Positions 24,698 through 28,132 of a stretch of 28,132 nucleotides of DNA are shown here, piece after piece. The notes under the pieces were generated by a model. That model was not told the DNA's origin. It made no database searches and saw only the letters and a program-made list of their open reading frames with translations. This DNA comes from an uncultured Faecalicoccus sp. GTDB lineage: Bacteria > Bacillota_I > Bacilli_A > Erysipelotrichales > Erysipelotrichaceae. Both the position numbers and the translations under genes were made by a program. The DNA lies in contig CABVDD010000027.1 in NCBI GenBank assembly GCA_902497095.1, positions 1 through 28,132 on the forward strand, in the 5' to 3' direction. Within the stretch, counting starts at the first letter, position 1, and each line of letters starts with the position of its first letter.

Positions 24698-24726
24698 AGT
24701 ATATCATAAAATGAAAACATTGATAA
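24698..24726 (-). promoter_or_regulatory. Promoter of gdhA
   Basis: On the minus strand, TTATCA (24721-24726), 17 bases and TATACT (24698-24703) with an extended TGA. The start would be near 24691, leaving a very short leader. Confidence 0.7.
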
Positions 24727-24762
24727 AAATTTTTCAGAAAATTTCTGTAAGCAAGCTATAAA

Positions 24763-24794
24763 ACAAAAGCGGCAACTTAAAGTGCCGCTTTTGT
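24763..24794. terminator. Orphan terminator-like hairpin
   Basis: ACAAAAGCGGCA (24763-24774) pairs perfectly with TGCCGCTTTTGT (24783-24794). On the minus strand it is followed by TTTAT, the better terminator orientation. No known gene ends here in either direction. Confidence 0.55.
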
Positions 24795-24823
24795 CATAAT
24801 TATTGTTTTTAGGAGAGAGATAT

Positions 24824-24853
24824 ATGAAGAGTTTTTTTATCGTGTACTCTTAA
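24824..24853 (+). CDS. Possible nine-codon micro-ORF
   Basis: It encodes MKSFFIVYS, with AGGAGAGAG starting 13 bases before the ATG. Its ends can pair (AAGAGT with ACTCTT). No promoter could be placed with confidence, and such a short ORF may be chance. Confidence 0.2.
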   Translation: MKSFFIVYS

Positions 24854-24983
24854 CACACTTATATTATAGATAATTCTTTCGGTAAAAATGTTTTTTACTC
24901 ATGTGAAAGTATGTGAGATTTATTCGAAATAATAAAAAATTTTGGGAGATTGTTTTAAAAATAACAAAAAAGTTTAAAGAGGG

Positions 24984-24989
24984 TATAAT
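24984..24989 (+). promoter_or_regulatory. -10 box of the nitroreductase gene
   Basis: A perfect TATAAT lies 22 bases before the ATG, with no convincing -35. Confidence 0.5.
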
Positions 24990-25011
24990 ACAAATATAGA
25001 ATGGAGGTCTT

Positions 25012-25539
25012 ATGATGAAAGAAACATTACAAGATTTAAAGATGCGAAGAAGTTGTAGAGCATACAAGACAGATCCAATTCCGGAAGATGTATTGGATAC
25101 AATTTTAGAAGCAGGTACTTATGCACCTACCGGTATGGGTAAACAATCGCCAGTGATCGTTTGTATAAAAAACGAAAAGGTCAAAGAAAAGATTGCACAC
25201 TTGAATGCACAAATCATGGGTGTAGATACAGATCCATTTTACGGAGCCCCTGTCGTTGTTATCGTATTTGGAGATACTCGTATCAATACATACAGAGATG
25301 ATGCGAATTTAGTGATTGGAAACCTTTTAAATGCGGCTCAGGCTTGTCAAGTTGATTCTTGTTACATATATAGAGCTAGAGAAGTATTTAAAACAGAACA
25401 AGGAAAGGAATTAATGAAAGAATGGAGATTGGATGAATCTTATGAAGGGGTTGGAAATGTGATACTAGGATATGGTCTTTTGGAAGGTAAAAAGAAAGCG
25501 GCCCCTCGAAAAGAAAACTATATTATTAAGGTAGAATAA
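25012..25539 (+). CDS. Nitroreductase-family flavoprotein
   Basis: The 175-aa product is a short nitroreductase-like FMN protein: LKMRRSCRAYKTDPIPEDVLDTILEAGTYAPTGMGKQ at the N-terminus (the RRS-x-R-x-Y flavin motif and the AP-TG-x-Q region), then DANLVIGNLLNAAQACQVDSCYI and GVGNVILGYG. Such enzymes use NAD(P)H to reduce nitro compounds or quinones; the natural substrate is unclear. Two adjacent ATGs (25012 and 25015) follow a GGAGG site; the choice matters little. Confidence 0.9.
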   Translation: MMKETLQDLKMRRSCRAYKTDPIPEDVLDTILEAGTYAPTGMGKQSPVIVCIKNEKVKEKIAHLNAQIMGVDTDPFYGAPVVVIVFGDTRINTYRDDANLVIGNLLNAAQACQVDSCYIYRAREVFKTEQGKELMKEWRLDESYEGVGNVILGYGLLEGKKKAAPRKENYIIKVE

Positions 25540-25613
25540 AGATTAAGAAGATTAAAACGAATGTTCTTCTTGTTCGTGTAAAAGTGTGCTACCATTACCA
25601 TTAGGTGATAATG

Positions 25614-26006
25614 ATGAGAGAAAAGTTATATCGATTTTTTATGGGGCGTTATGGAAATGATGCGTTAAATCAATTTCTGTTTATTTTAGAAATTATTTTA
25701 GTGGTTTTAAGTCTATTTATACAAAACTTTGCGTTTACGATATTATTCTTTGTCGTTTTCATTTTGTATTTTTATCGTACGATGTCAAAGAATATTTATG
25801 CCAGACAAGCTGAAAACGCAAAATTTATTGCCTTACGTTCAAAAGGGACTCACACATTCAAGGCAATTCAGAAAAATTTTCAGGATAAGAACTATAAACA
25901 TTTTGTTTGTCCAAAATGCTCACAAATCATTCGTGTGCCTAAGGGAAAAGGAGAAATAGAAATTACTTGTCCTAATTGTCGTACTAAATTTTCGAAAAGA
26001 GTGTAG
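25614..26006 (+). CDS. Small membrane protein with C-terminal zinc ribbon
   Basis: The 130-aa protein has two membrane segments (about 20-37 and 39-57), a basic cytoplasmic linker, and a four-cysteine zinc ribbon C99-x2-C102 ... C119-x2-C122 (CPKC, CPNC). Similar small proteins occur in Bacillota without known function. The start is 25614 or 25611, with an AGGTG site; a GTG at 25605 overlaps that site. It lies eight bases before the amylase gene and is probably co-transcribed with it. Confidence 0.75.
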   Translation: MREKLYRFFMGRYGNDALNQFLFILEIILVVLSLFIQNFAFTILFFVVFILYFYRTMSKNIYARQAENAKFIALRSKGTHTFKAIQKNFQDKNYKHFVCPKCSQIIRVPKGKGEIEITCPNCRTKFSKRV

Positions 26007-26014
26007 GAGTTTAT

Positions 26015-27472
26015 ATGAAGAATCATACGATGATCCAGTATTTTGAATGGTATCTTCCAGAAGATGCGAAACACTGGAATCGTTTAACTGAAGATGTAAA
26101 ACATTTACAATGTGTAGGATTTGATCGAATATGGTTGCCTCCTTCTTATAAAGGACAAGGAGGACGATCTGATGTAGGTTATGGTGTTTATGACTTATAT
26201 GACTTAGGAGAATTTGATCAAAAGGGAAGTATACCTACAAAATATGGAACCAAAGAGGAATATTGTAAGGCGATAGAAGCTTGTCAAAAGCATAGCATTG
26301 AAGTTCTTGCCGATATTGTATTTAACCATCGTATGGGTGCAGATGGAACTGAAATCATCAAAGCCAGAGAAATTAATTGGAATGATCGAGATCAATCATT
26401 GACCGGTGAAGAAGAGGTTGAAGTATGGACGAAGTTTACTTTTCCTGGACGTCATGGGAAATATTCTGATTTTACATGGGATTGGTCTTGTTTTACAGGA
26501 ACAGATTATGATGCACGTACCAAACAAACTAAACTTTTAGAATTCAATTATAAGAACTGGTCAGAAAACGTATCACAAGAACAAGGAAATTTTGATTATA
26601 TCATGGGTGATGATGTAGATTTTTCCAATCAACGTGTAGTGAATGAACTATATGCTTGGGGAAAATGGTTTATGAATATGACGAAAGTGGATGGTTTTAG
26701 ACTGGATGCTCTTAAGAGTATTGATGCCACATTTTTTCCGGGATGGCTTCATGCGATGCGCCAATACAGTCAAAAAGATCTTTTTACAGTGGGCGAATAT
26801 TGGTCAGGTGATATAGGTGAGTTAAAACAATATTTAAAAGAGTGTTCTTATTGTACAACTTTATTTGATGTGCCATTACATTTTCGTTTAAGAGATGCAT
26901 CGACTTCATATGATCGATATGATATGTCAAAAATTTTAGAGGGTACATTAACACAAGAAGAACCACAAAGTGCTGTGGCTTTTGTAGACAATCACGATAC
27001 ACAACCATCGCAGGCATTGGAATCCTGGGTGGAGGACTGGTTTAAAGTTCACGCCTATGCTTTGATCTTATTACGAGATACGCTTTGTCCTTGTGTATTT
27101 TATGGCGATTACAAAGGAATTGAACATAGTCAAAAAAATAAAGTACCTTATATAGAGGAAATGGTTTGGATACGAAGCCATCTTCTGGATACAGAGAATA
27201 TCGAAAATCGTTTTGATGATATTCATTGTATAGGTTGGTATGCAAAAGGAGAACATCCGATAATAGTGGTTATGACAAATGGATTGTCGAACAAAAAAGA
27301 ATTCACAGTAACAGAAAATAAAAGTATCACGTTTATAGATATTACAGATCCATCAAATCAAGTAGACGTATTCGCAAATGAAAATGGAAAATTTGTATGT
27401 CAGGATGGAAAATGTAGTATATTTATAAAAAAAGAAGATTATGAATGGATGAAAGAGGAGTTAGAAAGATGA
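26015..27472 (+). CDS. Cytoplasmic alpha-amylase, GH13
   Basis: The 485-aa enzyme hydrolyses alpha-1,4-glucans. It begins directly with the barrel (MIQYFEWYLPEDAKHWNRL) and has no signal peptide, so it should act on internal glycogen or imported maltodextrin. Catalytic residues are D231 in GFRLDALKS, E261 in TVGEYW and D328 in FVDNHDTQ, with D100 and H105 in ADIVFNH. These spacings match the liquefying bacterial amylases of GH13 subfamily 5. A small C-terminal beta domain follows. The start has a GGAG site, and the stop overlaps the rpiB start (ATGA). Confidence 0.93.
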   Translation: MKNHTMIQYFEWYLPEDAKHWNRLTEDVKHLQCVGFDRIWLPPSYKGQGGRSDVGYGVYDLYDLGEFDQKGSIPTKYGTKEEYCKAIEACQKHSIEVLADIVFNHRMGADGTEIIKAREINWNDRDQSLTGEEEVEVWTKFTFPGRHGKYSDFTWDWSCFTGTDYDARTKQTKLLEFNYKNWSENVSQEQGNFDYIMGDDVDFSNQRVVNELYAWGKWFMNMTKVDGFRLDALKSIDATFFPGWLHAMRQYSQKDLFTVGEYWSGDIGELKQYLKECSYCTTLFDVPLHFRLRDASTSYDRYDMSKILEGTLTQEEPQSAVAFVDNHDTQPSQALESWVEDWFKVHAYALILLRDTLCPCVFYGDYKGIEHSQKNKVPYIEEMVWIRSHLLDTENIENRFDDIHCIGWYAKGEHPIIVVMTNGLSNKKEFTVTENKSITFIDITDPSNQVDVFANENGKFVCQDGKCSIFIKKEDYEWMKEELER

Positions 27473-27912
27473 TAATTGCGATTGCGAATGATCATGGGGC
27501 GTATACCTATAAAAATGAAATCAAAAAAATGTTAGAAGAAGAAGGACATACAGTCATTGATTGTGGTACCAATAGTGAAGAAAGTGTAGATTATCCGGAC
27601 TTTGCCCAAAAATGTGCAAAAAAAGTAATAGACAAAGAAGCGGAACGAGGAATTGTTTTGTGTGGAACTGGAATAGGAATCAGTATAGCAGCTAATAAAG
27701 TCAAAGGAATCCGTTGTGCTCTTTGTACAGATGTAACTATGGCAAGACTGACAAGAGAACATAACGATGCCAATATGTTGGCTATGGGACAAAGAACAAT
27801 GGGCATTGAAACCTGTAAAGATGTAGTTCGAACATTTATAAATACTCCATTTTCAAATGGAGAAAGACATAAAATTCGCATTCAAAAAATTGCAGAATTA
27901 GAAAAAGAATAA
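27469..27912 (+). CDS. rpiB: Ribose-5-phosphate isomerase B (RpiB/LacAB family)
   Basis: The 147-aa protein starts MIIAIANDHGAYTYKNEIK, with D8 and H9, the catalytic C65 and T67 in VLCGTGIGISIAANK, and H98-N99 in REHNDANML. This pattern is RpiB, which interconverts ribose 5-phosphate and ribulose 5-phosphate; the related LacA/LacB use galactose 6-phosphate, but no lac genes are near. The ATG at 27469 overlaps the amylase stop and has a GAGGAG site. A frame from 27445 lies in the amylase without a ribosome site. Confidence 0.92.
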   Translation: MIIAIANDHGAYTYKNEIKKMLEEEGHTVIDCGTNSEESVDYPDFAQKCAKKVIDKEAERGIVLCGTGIGISIAANKVKGIRCALCTDVTMARLTREHNDANMLAMGQRTMGIETCKDVVRTFINTPFSNGERHKIRIQKIAELEKE

Positions 27913-27940
27913 AAAAATGAAAAAAATTTTAAAAAAAATT

Positions 27941-27971
27941 GTGATCTTTAGATAAAAAAGATCACTTTTTT
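27941..27971 (+). terminator. Terminator after rpiB
   Basis: GTGATCTTT (27941-27949) pairs with AAAGATCAC (27957-27965), followed by six Ts. Confidence 0.88.
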
Positions 27972-28030
27972 CATATCTTTTTGTATGTTATTCAAAGACA
28001 TAAGGTCACAATTGAGGCACAAAAGTCTAA

Positions 28031-28044
28031 TGAAAACGATTACA
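28031..28044 (+). promoter_or_regulatory. Catabolite-responsive element (cre)
   Basis: TGAAAACGATTACA fits the CcpA consensus TGnAAnCGnTnnCA at every fixed position. It is centred about 95 bases before the likely start of the next transcript. Confidence 0.65.
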
Positions 28045-28097
28045 TGAAGGGGTAAAGAAAAAAAGTAAAAAAAAGTTAAAAAATTGAAAAAAAAGAG

Positions 28098-28126
28098 TTG
28101 ACGGGATAGCGGGTATTTGGTAATAT
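28098..28126 (+). promoter_or_regulatory. Promoter of the next gene, outside the window
   Basis: TTGACG (28098-28103), 17 bases and TAATAT (28121-28126). The start would be at the window edge. The gene it serves cannot be seen. Confidence 0.75.
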
Positions 28127-28132
28127 AGTTGA

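Larger units (their letters stand above)
24727..24983. other. Intergenic region between gdhA and the nitroreductase gene
   Basis: This AT-rich stretch has no protein gene of normal size. It holds a strong 12-bp hairpin (24763-24794) and a nine-codon ORF with a good ribosome site (24824-24853). Nothing else is recognised. Confidence 0.6.

Noticed and set aside
24864..25067. Minus-strand ORF of 67 codons before the nitroreductase gene
   Set aside because: It is AT-rich low-complexity sequence, overlaps the start of the nitroreductase gene in antisense, and has no clear start site.
25545..25571. Hairpin AAGAAGA/TCTTCTT after the nitroreductase gene as a terminator
   Set aside because: The stem is weak, with a 12-base loop or more and no T tract.

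Overview
This window looks like a chromosomal segment of a low-GC, Gram-positive, anaerobic fermenter (Bacillota). I would guess an Erysipelotrichales- or Clostridia-type gut bacterium. The grounds are the AT-rich sequence with GGAGG ribosome sites, the ypmB-dnaD-nth order known from Bacillota, a class 1B PyrK/PyrD dihydroorotate dehydrogenase, [FeFe]-hydrogenase maturases and a CcpA-type cre site. No tRNA, rRNA, CRISPR array, IS element or prophage was seen.

Layout. 1-55 is the tail of an unidentified gene. 168-4075 (minus) is an [FeFe]-hydrogenase maturation operon, TM1266-like gene/hydE/hydG/hydF, preceded by a structured ~135-nt leader that ends in an intrinsic terminator just ahead of the first ribosome site. 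4401-6033 (plus) is ypmB-dnaD-nth. 6130-7932 (minus) holds xpt, a divergent CNNM/CorC-like CBS protein and a 19-codon upstream ORF, all overlapping. 8010-8468 (minus) is a stand-alone CBS-pair protein. 8619-10486 (plus) is a YtrA-type GntR regulator with an ABC transporter, under a strong promoter covered by a long palindrome. gpmA follows, then an Rpn/PD-(D/E)XK nuclease gene broken by a one-base frameshift.

12628-21544 is the pyrimidine operon pyrB-pyrC-carA-carB-pyrK-pyrD-pyrF. It makes UMP from bicarbonate, glutamine and aspartate except for the orotate phosphoribosyltransferase step (pyrE is absent). Its leader has no recognisable PyrR site. Instead it encodes a seven-residue peptide whose start codon and ribosome site lie in a terminator-like hairpin with a U7 tract, a layout that suggests UTP-sensing attenuation.

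21645-28132 holds a secreted leucine-rich-repeat protein with an EF-hand-like loop, NADP-type glutamate dehydrogenase (minus), a nitroreductase, and a run of membrane zinc-ribbon protein, cytoplasmic alpha-amylase and rpiB. The window ends at a good promoter with an upstream cre site for a gene outside it.

Most of the window is well-understood housekeeping. The parts most worth study are the regulatory leaders: the hyd leader RNA, the pyr leader peptide and hairpin, and the upstream ORF of the CBS transporter-like gene.
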